DNA of 45,598 bases from Polyangiaceae bacterium (lineage in GTDB: Bacteria; Myxococcota_A; Polyangia; Polyangiales; Houyiibacteriaceae), in NCBI GenBank assembly GCA_027009115.1, contig JALVDI010000062.1, forward strand, positions 1 to 45,598, in the 5' to 3' direction. The position numbers were made by a program, and so were the translations under genes. Below the pieces are notes generated by a model that did no database searches, was not told where the DNA came from, and saw only the letters and a list, made by a program, of their open reading frames with translations. Positions within the stretch are counted from its first letter, which is position 1. Each line of letters opens with the position of its first letter. This document shows, piece after piece, positions 8,688-16,136 of this stretch.

Positions 8688-9377
8688 TCAGAGGGTGACG
8701 CGGTCACCTCGTTCGGCGCGCTCCCGCTCCTCCCGCTGGCGCTCGAGGGCGCGCCGCCGTAGTTCGAGCGGGTCCTCGCCCTCTTCGTACAAGGGGAGAA
8801 CACGCGTGAGCGGCGGCCGGTCGGGCCCCGTGGGGTCCTCGCGGGTGAGCACAACCTCCCCGGAGCGGATGCGCGCGACGCGCCAGTTCAGGGTCACAGG
8901 CATGCTGTCGGCGCCGCCGGTCTGAATGATCTCGGCACGGCCGATGTACTGCCCGACCTTCACGACGTGCCCGACCGAGGCCGGGTCCTGAAGCATTGCG
9001 CGGGGCTGCGCGACACCGCTGATGATCGCGATGAGGCGCATCTCGTCAATGGACACGCCCGGCATCACGACGTCGCGCTGCACGGCGTTGGTCGCGCGCT
9101 GACGGAAGATGGTGGCGAAGCCGCGAAAGGGATCGCGGTTGGCCACGTCCACCTCCACGAAGTCGTCGTCTTGATAGGTCAGCTGCGCCGCCTCGGCGCC
9201 GGCGTCGGGCTCTTCGCCCGTCTCCATCGGCACCGGCGCGGGGGCGGGCGCGCCCGGCAGCGGCGCCGCACCTGCGCCCGGCGCCCCACCCGCCGGAGGT
9301 CCCCCGACGACCACGGGGTCCTCACAGCCGAACCCCGCGAGCGCCACGATCGCAGCGATGAGAGTGACTCGTCTCAT
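8688..9377 (-). CDS. pilP: Type IV pilus assembly lipoprotein PilP
   Basis: The 229-residue protein has a signal sequence ending in LAGFGC, with the lipidated Cys near residue 18. A Pro/Ala/Gly-rich tether (~residues 20-55) follows. The folded part contains the PilP hallmark RDPFRGF and the HQ-domain-like stretch with GQYIGRAEI. PilP sits in the inner-membrane-anchored alignment complex and docks on the secretin PilQ. The gene overlaps pilO by 4 nt (ATGA), showing translational coupling. The C-terminus is a charged Arg/Glu-rich helix. The gene order pilO-pilP-pilQ strongly supports the call despite the low sequence conservation typical of this family. Confidence 0.93.
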   Translation of the reverse strand: MRRVTLIAAIVALAGFGCEDPVVVGGPPAGGAPGAGAAPLPGAPAPAPVPMETGEEPDAGAEAAQLTYQDDDFVEVDVANRDPFRGFATIFRQRATNAVQRDVVMPGVSIDEMRLIAIISGVAQPRAMLQDPASVGHVVKVGQYIGRAEIIQTGGADSMPVTLNWRVARIRSGEVVLTREDPTGPDRPPLTRVLPLYEEGEDPLELRRRALERQREERERAERGDRVTL

Positions 9378-9991
9378 TGGACCGCTCCTTGCGCCGGTGC
9401 CGCGGTCGCGTCCGGCTCCGCTGGTCGCCGGAAAGTCGTCGCCAGCGCCGTCACCGTGAGGATGTACTCGTCGGCGTCGTTCAGCGTCGGCTCGGCGAGC
9501 ATGATGTTCTCCATGCCGATGGCGCGTTCGAGGCGGCTGACGTTGTAGAAGAACTTCGCGATCTGGTGGAACTTGCCCGAGATGGCCACGGCCACCGGGA
9601 TCCGAACGTAGAGCTCTTCCGGTTCCTCGGGCCGCGGTTCGACGCGCCGCATCTCGAGCCCGCTGAGCTCCGCCACCCGGTTGAGGTCCTGAAGGAACGC
9701 CGGGATCTCGGCGTCGGCCGGAAGGATGCGCTTGTTCCGCCGATCGATGGCCTCGCGAGCCGCGAGCTCCTGAGTCAGGCGCAGGTACTCCTGCTGCCGC
9801 TGCTCGGCCTCGACGAGCTGCCCCTGGAGCTCCTGATGCTCGCGCTGGGCGCGCTCGATGTTCTCCGTCAGCTCCATGTGCCAGATGAAGTAATAGAGAG
9901 CCCCAACGAGCCCCAGGAGGAAGACCAGGATGAAGATCTTCCCGGCCAACGGGAGAGCTTCGAAGGAGCCCGTGCCACCTTTGGAAGCCAT
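9374..9991 (-). CDS. pilO: Type IV pilus inner-membrane protein PilO
   Basis: The 205-residue bitopic protein has one N-terminal membrane helix (IFILVFLLGLVGALYYFIW) and then a coiled coil rich in Glu/Gln (~residues 40-85). A periplasmic ferredoxin-like domain follows, including the conserved-type segment FHQIAKFFYNVSRL. PilO pairs with PilN to form the periplasmic scaffold linking PilM to PilP/PilQ. I chose the ATG at 9991, which overlaps the pilN stop by one base (TGATG); an in-frame start at 10009 would add six residues inside pilN. The 3' end overlaps pilP by 4 nt. The C-terminal Ala/Pro/Gln tail looks disordered. Confidence 0.94.
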   Translation of the reverse strand: MASKGGTGSFEALPLAGKIFILVFLLGLVGALYYFIWHMELTENIERAQREHQELQGQLVEAEQRQQEYLRLTQELAAREAIDRRNKRILPADAEIPAFLQDLNRVAELSGLEMRRVEPRPEEPEELYVRIPVAVAISGKFHQIAKFFYNVSRLERAIGMENIMLAEPTLNDADEYILTVTALATTFRRPAEPDATAAPAQGAVQ

Positions 9992-10671
9992 CAGTACATC
10001 ACCTGGCAAGTGAGCTCGAAGTTGATGAGCTCGAGTCCGCTGTCAGAGTCTCGACTGGCCTCGGTGCGTTGCAACGTGACCTGGTCGAAGAGTTCGGAGA
10101 GGGCGAGGCGACGGAGGAACTCGGCGACGTCCTCGTTGGTGCGCCCAACGCCCCGAATGCGGCACTGGCGCCCTTCCTCCTCGAAGTGCGTCAGCCACAG
10201 GCGGCGCACATCCCAGCTCCGATTGTAGGTCGCGTAGGGATTGTCGCGCCGGAGCTGCTCGAGCTGCTGCGGGTCGATGGTCGGCCCCACGTCGTCGCAG
10301 TTCGGGCGGTCCGGAGGGCAGACGCTCAGGATCCTGGACAGCTCCATCATCGCCCGAACGGGGCCCGTGCGTGCTTTCTCCAGCTCCCCGACCACCTGCT
10401 CGAGGGCGTAGCTCGCCTCGAGCTGGGCCTGCACTTCTTCGAGCCGGGCGCTGCGCGAACGGAGCTCCTCGATCTGAGCGCGGAGCGCCTCATTGGCCGA
10501 GCGCTGCTCCTGGAGCGTCGCGTCGTAGCTGAAGTAGATGACCGCGAGGATCGCGCCCCAGACCACGACGCCGATGGCGTAGATCGCCACCCAAAGCTGC
10601 GCGCTCCCCGATGGACCGCCCGCAGCTCGAACGGACCGGCTGGCTTCCGGTAGCAGGTTGATGCGGATCAT
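9991..10671 (-). CDS. pilN: Type IV pilus inner-membrane protein PilN
   Basis: The 226-residue protein begins MIRINLLPEA; the INLLP motif is the short cytoplasmic tail of PilN that binds the actin-like PilM. A membrane helix (~residues 26-49) and a long coiled coil (~52-100) follow, then a periplasmic domain. Two Cys (CPPDRPNC) in the periplasmic part could form a disulfide. The start ATG overlaps the end of pilM by 4 nt and the stop overlaps the pilO start, so the four genes are tightly coupled. The length is somewhat above the usual ~180-200 residues because of an insert around the CPPDRPNC loop. Confidence 0.95.
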   Translation of the reverse strand: MIRINLLPEASRSVRAAGGPSGSAQLWVAIYAIGVVVWGAILAVIYFSYDATLQEQRSANEALRAQIEELRSRSARLEEVQAQLEASYALEQVVGELEKARTGPVRAMMELSRILSVCPPDRPNCDDVGPTIDPQQLEQLRRDNPYATYNRSWDVRRLWLTHFEEEGRQCRIRGVGRTNEDVAEFLRRLALSELFDQVTLQRTEASRDSDSGLELINFELTCQVMY

Positions 10672-11723
10672 GCCGTCTTCCGCTCCTTCTCCTTACGGAG
10701 AGCCAAGCCCATGGCCACGCAGGCCTGCGCCGTGCGCCCCTGAAGCGCCATCGGGTCGACCTTGTTGTCGGGCTGCGCCACGCGGAGCGGATCGAGCAGG
10801 TCGACGGGCACGCGGGCGCGCTCGTGAATCGCATCCATCAACGCGCGGACGTTCGCGGTCCCGCCCGATACGTAGATTCGGCTCAGGTCACGGTCGCCAC
10901 TGGTCGCGAGATAGAAGTCCAGGGACCGCTGAATCTCGCCGGCGAGCTGGTCGACCGCCTGCTGGATGATGGTCGGGACCTCCCGCGGCACGATCCCGCG
11001 CCCATCCCCGCCACACTTATAGGCCTCCGCCTCGTCCCGGCTGATCGACAGCTGCCGCTGGATCTCCTCGGTGATCGTGTTGCCGCCGTTGACGATGTCA
11101 CGGGTGAAGGCGGTCGTGCTGTCCGCCAGAATGTTGACCGTGGTCAAGGACGCCCCGACATGGATCAGGACGACGGTCTCCTGGGGCGCCGGCAGCCCGT
11201 AGCCCATCTCGAGGACGTTCTGCACGCAGAAGGCGTCGAGATCGACGACCTTGGGCGTGAGTCGGGCTTCGAGGGCGAGGTTCGTCAGGTCGCTGATCTC
11301 TTCCTTCTTCGCCGCGACGAGCAGCACGTCCATCTGCCCCTCGTCTTCGCGGCGGTGGAGGACCTCGTAGTCGATCGTCACTTCCGCGAGGTCGAAGGGG
11401 ATGTGGTGCTCGGCCTCCCAGCGGATCTGCTCGTTGAGCTCGGCGGCGGTCATCAGCGGCATGGCGATCTTCTTGATGATCACGCTGTGGCCGCTCGCGC
11501 GCAGAGCGATGTTCCGCCGCCGCGACTTGTGGAAGAGCTTCTCGAGGCCCTCCACGACCGCGCCGGAGTTGATGATCTGTCCATCGACCACCGTCTCCGG
11601 CGGCAGCGGGTGGTACCCGAATCGGACGAGCCTCCGAGACCCGCGGGACTCCTTGATCTCACATACCTTGATGGAGGTCGACCCGATGTCGACGCCCACC
11701 AAGTTCTTGCCTTCGCTCGCCAT
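10668..11723 (-). CDS. pilM: Type IV pilus actin-like ATPase PilM
   Basis: The 351-residue cytoplasmic protein has the actin/FtsA-like nucleotide fold: phosphate-1 loop VGVDIGSTSIKVCEI near the N-terminus, phosphate-2 segment VVLIHVGASLTTVNI (~residues 190-205), and the adenosine-type motif IYVSGGTANVRAL (~280-295). PilM binds the INLLP tail of PilN and links the pilus platform to the cytoplasm. The gene starts 9 nt after the stop of the XRE regulator and overlaps pilN by 4 nt. The length fits the family. In myxobacteria type IV pili drive social motility; that role is inferred here. Confidence 0.96.
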   Translation of the reverse strand: MASEGKNLVGVDIGSTSIKVCEIKESRGSRRLVRFGYHPLPPETVVDGQIINSGAVVEGLEKLFHKSRRRNIALRASGHSVIIKKIAMPLMTAAELNEQIRWEAEHHIPFDLAEVTIDYEVLHRREDEGQMDVLLVAAKKEEISDLTNLALEARLTPKVVDLDAFCVQNVLEMGYGLPAPQETVVLIHVGASLTTVNILADSTTAFTRDIVNGGNTITEEIQRQLSISRDEAEAYKCGGDGRGIVPREVPTIIQQAVDQLAGEIQRSLDFYLATSGDRDLSRIYVSGGTANVRALMDAIHERARVPVDLLDPLRVAQPDNKVDPMALQGRTAQACVAMGLALRKEKERKTA

Positions 11724-11732
11724 CGCCGCGCA

Positions 11733-12086
11733 TCACTCCTCCTCACCAAAGACCTTAATCCGGTCGGCGAGGCTGAGACCTAGAGCCTCGAGGATCTTCC
11801 GCTTTGTGCTCATGCGGCACCCGAAACCCTTTTCGATTCGGGCGATCGTCAACGCCGAGAGGTTGGCACGTCGGGCGAGCTCGGCCTGAGACAGGCACTG
11901 AGCTTCACGGAACTTCTTGAGACTATTGGGCTTCAGCTTGCGCGGCTTCGCCGAGGCACGCTTGGACACCGCCACTGGCCGGCTCACCGCCTCGTCCGTG
12001 GTGGATTTCACCTCCACGTCGACGGACGAGGCCGCCTCTACAGGCATGCCCTGTGCAGCCTCGGAGACCTTTCCCTCGTGGTTCAT
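11733..12086 (-). CDS. XRE-type helix-turn-helix regulator heading the pil operon
   Basis: The 117-residue protein has a ~50-residue low-complexity N-terminus (Ser/Thr/Val/Lys-rich). A Cro/C1-type helix-turn-helix follows at ~residues 53-105: LSQAELARRANLSALTIARI is a clear two-helix DNA-binding motif, followed by IEKGFGCRMSTKRKILEALG. No ligand domain is present. It sits 9 nt upstream of pilM and is almost surely cotranscribed with pilMNOPQ, so it may tune pilus biogenesis or its own promoter. An AT-rich inverted repeat upstream (12175-12193) is a natural operator candidate, but the target is not shown. The N-terminal extension is unusual for such small regulators. Confidence 0.88.
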   Translation of the reverse strand: MNHEGKVSEAAQGMPVEAASSVDVEVKSTTDEAVSRPVAVSKRASAKPRKLKPNSLKKFREAQCLSQAELARRANLSALTIARIEKGFGCRMSTKRKILEALGLSLADRIKVFGEEE

Positions 12087-12120
12087 CAGTGGGCTCGAAT
12101 GACGCGGATGCGACTCTCAG

Positions 12121-12149
12121 ACCCTATGGTCCGAACCGGGAACCGTCAA
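12121..12149 (-). promoter_or_regulatory. Sigma-70-like promoter of the XRE-pilMNOPQ operon
   Basis: On the minus strand TTGACG (12149-12144) and TAGGGT (12126-12121) are separated by 17 nt. The predicted start near 12114 gives a ~28-nt leader to the ATG at 12086. The region immediately upstream (12150-12174) is strikingly AT-rich for this genome, like an UP element. The -10 matches TATAAT at only three positions. Confidence 0.5.
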
Positions 12150-12165
12150 GCAATTCAAAATCAAT

Positions 12166-12193
12166 TTGAGCAAACTTATAGGAAAGTTATAAG
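12166..12193 (+). promoter_or_regulatory. Divergent promoter and inverted repeat in AT-rich island
   Basis: On the plus strand TTGAGC (12166-12171) and TATAAG (12188-12193) are 16 nt apart, a good sigma-70-like pair for the LysM/M15 gene, although it would leave a ~218-nt leader. The -10 is one arm of the inverted repeat CTTATA-N7-TATAAG (12175-12193). AAGCAATT occurs at 12148-12155 and again at 12191-12198, 43 bp apart on the same strand. The cluster could be an operator shared by both divergent transcripts, for instance for the XRE protein. The rest of the 331-base gap (12087-12417) shows no gene. Confidence 0.45.
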
Positions 12194-12393
12194 CAATTTA
12201 GGCCAACTTCCCCCCACAATGCAGAAGCACCCCGCGCTTGGGAGGGATCGGCCGCGGCGGTTCGACCCGCCCCTGTGCTCACCTCTCGGTTGTCAACGAA
12301 CGCCGCTTGGGACCATCGCCATCGTCGCAGCTCGCGCCACCCGAATCAAAAAAGGTGCGTGTTCCGCTGCGCCGTCGCCTTGCGCCCGCTCCT

Positions 12394-12415
12394 GGGGCCA
12401 GAAAGATTGGGCCCC
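12394..12415 (+). promoter_or_regulatory. Hairpin over the ribosome-binding region of the LysM gene
   Basis: GGGGCC (12394-12399) pairs with GGCCCC (12410-12415), leaving AGAAAGATTG in the loop. The presumed GTG start is at 12418, two bases after the stem. The weak purine-rich binding site would be displayed in the loop or partly masked, which could limit translation. Confidence 0.4.
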
Positions 12416-12417
12416 CC

Positions 12418-13515
12418 GTGCGCAACAAGGCTCCGCTCCTCATGCTCCTATTGGGCCTCTCGGTGGCGGCCGGGCCCGCCCTCGCCGAGCGGCGCCACCG
12501 CGTCCGCCCGGGGCAGTCGCTAGGCCGAATCGCGCGGCGCTACCGGGTGTCGGTGCGCGATCTCGCGGCGGCCAACCAGCTCCCGGTCACGGCGAACCTA
12601 CGTGAAGGACAGACCCTGCTCATCCCCGAACGAGGCGTCCACTACGTGCGCAGCGGCGAGAGCTTGAGCACCATCGCCCGGCGGCGCCACACCACCGTTC
12701 GAGAGCTCCGGCGAGCCAACCGGCTCGGGCCCAACGCCCGCCTGCGGCCGGGCCAGCGACTGCTGCTGCCGGGGCACGACTCGATCGAGGAGCGGGAGCG
12801 TGCCGAAGCCCGCTGGGGCCGCCCCCGCCACCCGGGCGTCGTACGCCTGTTCCGGGTCGCCACCCGCGAGCGGGTCCGGATGCGCCTGCTCGACTCCCGC
12901 GGACGGGTCCGCGCGGGCCCCCGTCGCCGCCTCGCTCGCGTGATGAGGCATCGGCGAACGGGCCGTCAGACTCCGCCGCACCGACGGCTGCTGCGCGTCC
13001 TCACGCAGATCTCCGACCACTTCGGCGGCCGGGAGATCCACATCCTGAGCGGCTACCGTCCCCCCGGAGGGCACACCGAGCGGAGCAGCCGCCATGTCTC
13101 CGGCCGAGCCATCGACATCCGCATCCGTGGTGTCCCCAACCGCGCTCTGCGCGACTATGCACGGACCCTCGACCGTGTCGGCGTGGGCTACTACCCCAAC
13201 AGCACCTTCGTGCACGTCGACGTGCGGGAACGCTCAGCCTACTGGGTGGACCGCTCCGGCCGCGGCGAGGCCCCCGACTACGTCCGAGACCGGGCTGAGC
13301 GCGAGCGGGTCGACGCCGCACGCCCCCCGCGCACCTCCCGCAACGGCCAGAGCGCGCCCGGCGCCGAAGCCGAACACGCGCCCGACGGCGCCGAGAGCGC
13401 GCCCGACGCCGAAGCCGAACACGCGCCCGACGGCGCCGAGAGCGAAGCCGAACACGCGCCCGACGCCGAAAGCGCGGCCGGCGCGCCGCCCCCGAACCCC
13501 GGCGAGCCAGGCTGA
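12418..13515 (+). CDS. Exported LysM and M15/DUF882-type peptidoglycan protein
   Basis: The 365-residue product has a signal peptide ending at ALA (~residue 23). Two LysM peptidoglycan-binding domains follow (~26-69 and ~73-118), then a basic linker, and a DUF882/peptidase M15-like domain (~195-300). Zinc-site candidates are the His of SSRHVSGRAID, its Asp, and the HVD in FVHVDV. This family includes peptidoglycan endopeptidases such as MepK (YcbK), so cutting wall cross-links is a reasonable role. The last ~55 residues are an Ala/Glu/Pro repeat. The GTG at 12418 gives a basic n-region; ATG 12442 is the alternative, and the longer frame from 12238 lacks a signal sequence. It diverges from the pil operon. 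Confidence 0.88.
   Translation: MRNKAPLLMLLLGLSVAAGPALAERRHRVRPGQSLGRIARRYRVSVRDLAAANQLPVTANLREGQTLLIPERGVHYVRSGESLSTIARRRHTTVRELRRANRLGPNARLRPGQRLLLPGHDSIEERERAEARWGRPRHPGVVRLFRVATRERVRMRLLDSRGRVRAGPRRRLARVMRHRRTGRQTPPHRRLLRVLTQISDHFGGREIHILSGYRPPGGHTERSSRHVSGRAIDIRIRGVPNRALRDYARTLDRVGVGYYPNSTFVHVDVRERSAYWVDRSGRGEAPDYVRDRAERERVDAARPPRTSRNGQSAPGAEAEHAPDGAESAPDAEAEHAPDGAESEAEHAPDAESAAGAPPPNPGEPG
13351..13470 (+). repeat. 45-nt coding repeat in the acidic tail
   Basis: Two nearly identical 45-nt units (13351-13395 and 13396-13440, one mismatch) and a shortened third (13441-13470, 15 nt deleted) encode an S-A-P-x-A-E-A-E-H-A-P-D-G-A-E pattern. It forms an acidic, disordered C-terminal tail on the LysM/M15 protein. 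Confidence 0.9.
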
Positions 13516-13528
13516 ATCCGCGGCTCGC

Positions 13529-13732
13529 TCAGCGACACGGACGTGTGCGCGAGGGCTCCTCTTCGCAGACCTGGTCCACGCAGGCCCACACCAAGCCGCA
13601 CTCGGCCCCCGGAGGCGTGCAATCGGAGTCCTCCACGCATGGGCGTCCGTCCGGACGTTCGGGGTCCTCCACGTCCCGAGGACAGCCGAGGGCCAACAGA
13701 AAGAGCGCGAGCCAGCGGAGTGCCATCCTCAT
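13529..13732 (-). CDS. Tiny Cys-rich lipoprotein
   Basis: The 67-residue product has a hydrophobic leader ending in LLALGC, a plausible lipobox with Cys at residue 17. A ~50-residue mature part carries seven more Cys residues, in C-x5-DC-x6-C spacing like the small disulfide modules common in myxobacterial surface proteins. The ATG at 13732 overlaps the stop of the sigma-54 activator (ATGA), so it is translationally coupled to that regulator and probably its operon partner; a second ATG at 13726 is possible. It ends 13 nt from the convergent LysM/M15 gene. Function is unknown; a surface or sensory partner of the kinase/activator pair is a guess. Confidence 0.75.
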   Translation of the reverse strand: MRMALRWLALFLLALGCPRDVEDPERPDGRPCVEDSDCTPPGAECGLVWACVDQVCEEEPSRTRPCR

Positions 13733-16092
13733 CGGAGTATGCCGTGCTCCTTCAGTCGCCGGTAGAAGGTCCGTCGCGGAATGCCCAGCGCCCGTGCCGC
13801 ACGCGCGCGGTTCCAATCGTGGGCTTCGAGAGCCGCAAGGATGCGCTGCTTCTCGGACTGCTTGAAGTCGTCGAAGCTCTGGGGCGGCACGGCTACCGGC
13901 AGCGCGACGGACGGTGGCCGGCCCTGGCTTGAGCTCGCGCTCTCCTCTTCCCCGAGCGCGAGGTCGTCCGGCCCGATCAAGTCCCCCTCGACGAGGACGC
14001 AAGCGTTCAGCAACACGTGTTCGAGCTGCCGGACGTTCCCGGGCAAGGTTGCCCGCGAGAGCCGCGCGAGGGCCTCCCGTGTCAGCCGTTTGCGCGGCTT
14101 GCCCTGCTCCTCGGCGATGCGTTCGAGGAAGTGCTCGCACAGCAGCGGCAAGTCGCCGACACGATCCCGCAGCGGCGGCAGAACGATCTCGACGACGTTC
14201 AAGCGATAGTACAAGTCTTCGCGAAACTCCCCGCGAGCGACCAGGTCCCGAAGCGATTTGTTGGACGCGGCCACCACCCGGACGTCCACGGTCCGCTCCT
14301 CCTCGGCACCGACCGGACGCACGCGACCGTCCTGCAGGACCCGGAGCAAGTCGACCTGCATCTTCGGCGGCATGTCGCCGATCTCGTCGAGAAAGAGCGT
14401 CCCTCCGGAGGCGCGTTCGAGGAGCCCGCGGCGCCTCTTGTCGGCGCCCGTGAAGGCGCCACGGACGTGGCCGAAGAGCTCCGATTCGAGGAGCGCCTCA
14501 GGGATCGCGGCGCAGTTGACGGCGAGGAAGGGCTTGCTGGCGCGAGGCCCTCCATAGTGGATCGCCCGGGCGACGAGCTCCTTGCCGGTGCCGCTCTCGC
14601 CATGAATCACGACCGGGACATCGGTCTCCTGCACCCGCTCGAGGACGGCGAAGACACGACGCATCGCCTCGCTCCGCCCGATGATCCCCCCGCGGCTAAA
14701 CTTGCCGAGCAGCTCGTTCCGCGTGCGGTCGAGGTCTCGCTTCGTCTCCTCGAGCTGCGCGGTGCGAGCCGCGAGTACCCGCTCGATTTCATCCTTTGCG
14801 CGCTCGAGCTCTTCGTTTGCCGCGAGGAGCTCGGCGCTCCGCGCTTCGAGCTCCGCTACCAGGCGGGCGTTCTCGAGGGCGATCGCCGCCTGGTCGGCAA
14901 AGGCCAAGAGCAGCTCGAGCTCGTCCTCATCGGCGAAACGCCCTCGGCGAAGTCGGTGCTCCAGATAGATCACGCCGAGGGTCCCCGCGGGTCCGCGGAT
15001 CGGAAGACACGCCACGGACTTGAGCCGGAGCTTGTGCACCGTCAGGAACTCGGTGAGCCGCCGGTCGTCCTGTGCGTCGACGGTGACGATCGGCTCGCCG
15101 TCGATCAACACAGCCTCGGCAATGGAGCGCGAAAACTGCACCGAAGGGTCGTCGAAGGGGGTGCCCCGAACCAAACGGGGCACGAGCGCGCCTTCGGCGT
15201 CGGGCACGAGCACGAAGCCTCGCTCTGCCTCAGAGAGCTCGACGGCCGCGTCGGTGATGCGCTCGAGGAGGCGATCGAGATCCCGCTCGCACGCCAACCG
15301 CTTGAGGATGTCGAGCAGACGCCGCGTGCGGCGGTCCAGGAGCTCGCCGGAGCTCGCCCCGGCGGCGACGCTCCGCTGCGTGGTCGAGCTCGCCCGCGTA
15401 CGCACCGCACGGCGCCTGGGATCGCTCCAGAAGGCCGACCTCAGCGCCGCCGGCAAGGCCACCACGATCTCTTCGAGGATCTCCATGGACCGCTGCTCGT
15501 GGCGGCGGGCCGCGAAGTCGCTCCCACGCCGGGAGTGGAGCTCCCCCAGCAACGCCTCCGCCTGCCATTGGACCTCCGGGTGGATGCCCTCCGCCTCCGC
15601 CGCGAGGGCCTCCGCCAACGCGAGGGCCTCCCCGAGGTCGTCCCCAGCCGCCCGAGCCCGCACCTGCTGGAGCCTCCAGGCGAGCCGCAGGTCGTCCGCG
15701 CCTTCCGCGTCGATCAGCGCCTCGGCCTCTCCGAGCCCCTCGAGGGCTGCGTCCAGGTCCCCGGGTCCGCCGCGCTCCAACCGCACCTGGGCTCCGGCGA
15801 GCAGCCCTCGAATTCGGAGGCGCGGCGGCACCTGCGAAGCGCTCGCATCGTCGAAGCTGAGCAATGCAGTCGCGAGCTCCCCACCGGCCGCCGCGACCCA
15901 CCCTCGCGCCAGGTGCACCAACGCCGCCTCGGCCTCGCTCGCGGCCACCTCTCCTACGGACTCGAGGGCGCCGAGCCGCGCCGCAAGGTAAGCACGCCAT
16001 GCCGGCGTCGGTGCCGCTTTCAGCGCGGCCGCGAAGTCTCCGGCCGCCTCTGCGCGGTCGACCGGCTCCGTCACTGCGCCCGAATGTGCCAC
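13729..16092 (-). CDS. Sigma-54-dependent activator with TPR-like and GAF domains
   Basis: The 787-residue regulator has an Ala-rich TPR-like helical region (~1-230), a GAF sensor (~265-415) and a coiled coil (~415-470). The sigma-54 AAA+ domain (~480-710) has Walker A GESGTGKE, the GAFTGA loop that contacts sigma-54, and the LFLDEIGDM Walker B. A Fis-type helix-turn-helix ends it (NRARAARALGIPRRTFYRRL). There is no response-regulator receiver, so control is probably through the GAF or TPR parts or by phosphorylation. The start is a GTG at 16092 lying inside a perfect inverted repeat. The gene is 44 nt downstream of a Ser/Thr kinase and overlaps a tiny lipoprotein gene, a likely three-gene signalling operon. 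Confidence 0.93.
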   Translation of the reverse strand: MAHSGAVTEPVDRAEAAGDFAAALKAAPTPAWRAYLAARLGALESVGEVAASEAEAALVHLARGWVAAAGGELATALLSFDDASASQVPPRLRIRGLLAGAQVRLERGGPGDLDAALEGLGEAEALIDAEGADDLRLAWRLQQVRARAAGDDLGEALALAEALAAEAEGIHPEVQWQAEALLGELHSRRGSDFAARRHEQRSMEILEEIVVALPAALRSAFWSDPRRRAVRTRASSTTQRSVAAGASSGELLDRRTRRLLDILKRLACERDLDRLLERITDAAVELSEAERGFVLVPDAEGALVPRLVRGTPFDDPSVQFSRSIAEAVLIDGEPIVTVDAQDDRRLTEFLTVHKLRLKSVACLPIRGPAGTLGVIYLEHRLRRGRFADEDELELLLAFADQAAIALENARLVAELEARSAELLAANEELERAKDEIERVLAARTAQLEETKRDLDRTRNELLGKFSRGGIIGRSEAMRRVFAVLERVQETDVPVVIHGESGTGKELVARAIHYGGPRASKPFLAVNCAAIPEALLESELFGHVRGAFTGADKRRRGLLERASGGTLFLDEIGDMPPKMQVDLLRVLQDGRVRPVGAEEERTVDVRVVAASNKSLRDLVARGEFREDLYYRLNVVEIVLPPLRDRVGDLPLLCEHFLERIAEEQGKPRKRLTREALARLSRATLPGNVRQLEHVLLNACVLVEGDLIGPDDLALGEEESASSSQGRPPSVALPVAVPPQSFDDFKQSEKQRILAALEAHDWNRARAARALGIPRRTFYRRLKEHGILR

Positions 16093-16100
16093 GGTGGCAC
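16086..16100. repeat. Perfect 7-1-7 inverted repeat on the activator start codon
   Basis: GTGCCAC-G-GTGGCAC on the plus strand is a perfect 7-bp inverted repeat with one central base. On the minus strand its second arm supplies the GTG start of the sigma-54 activator. It could be a protein-binding operator in the kinase-activator junction, or a structure that limits translation. TGGCACG here also resembles half of a sigma-54 promoter, but the -12 element is misplaced. Confidence 0.6.
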
Positions 16101-16136
16101 GTTACAGCACGCCGGCCGGACGAGCCAAGGAAGGTC

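Noticed and set aside
16096-16110. Sigma-54 promoter TGGCACG-TTAC-AGC on the plus strand
   Set aside because: The GC element is one base too close to GG, and no gene starts downstream on that strand.
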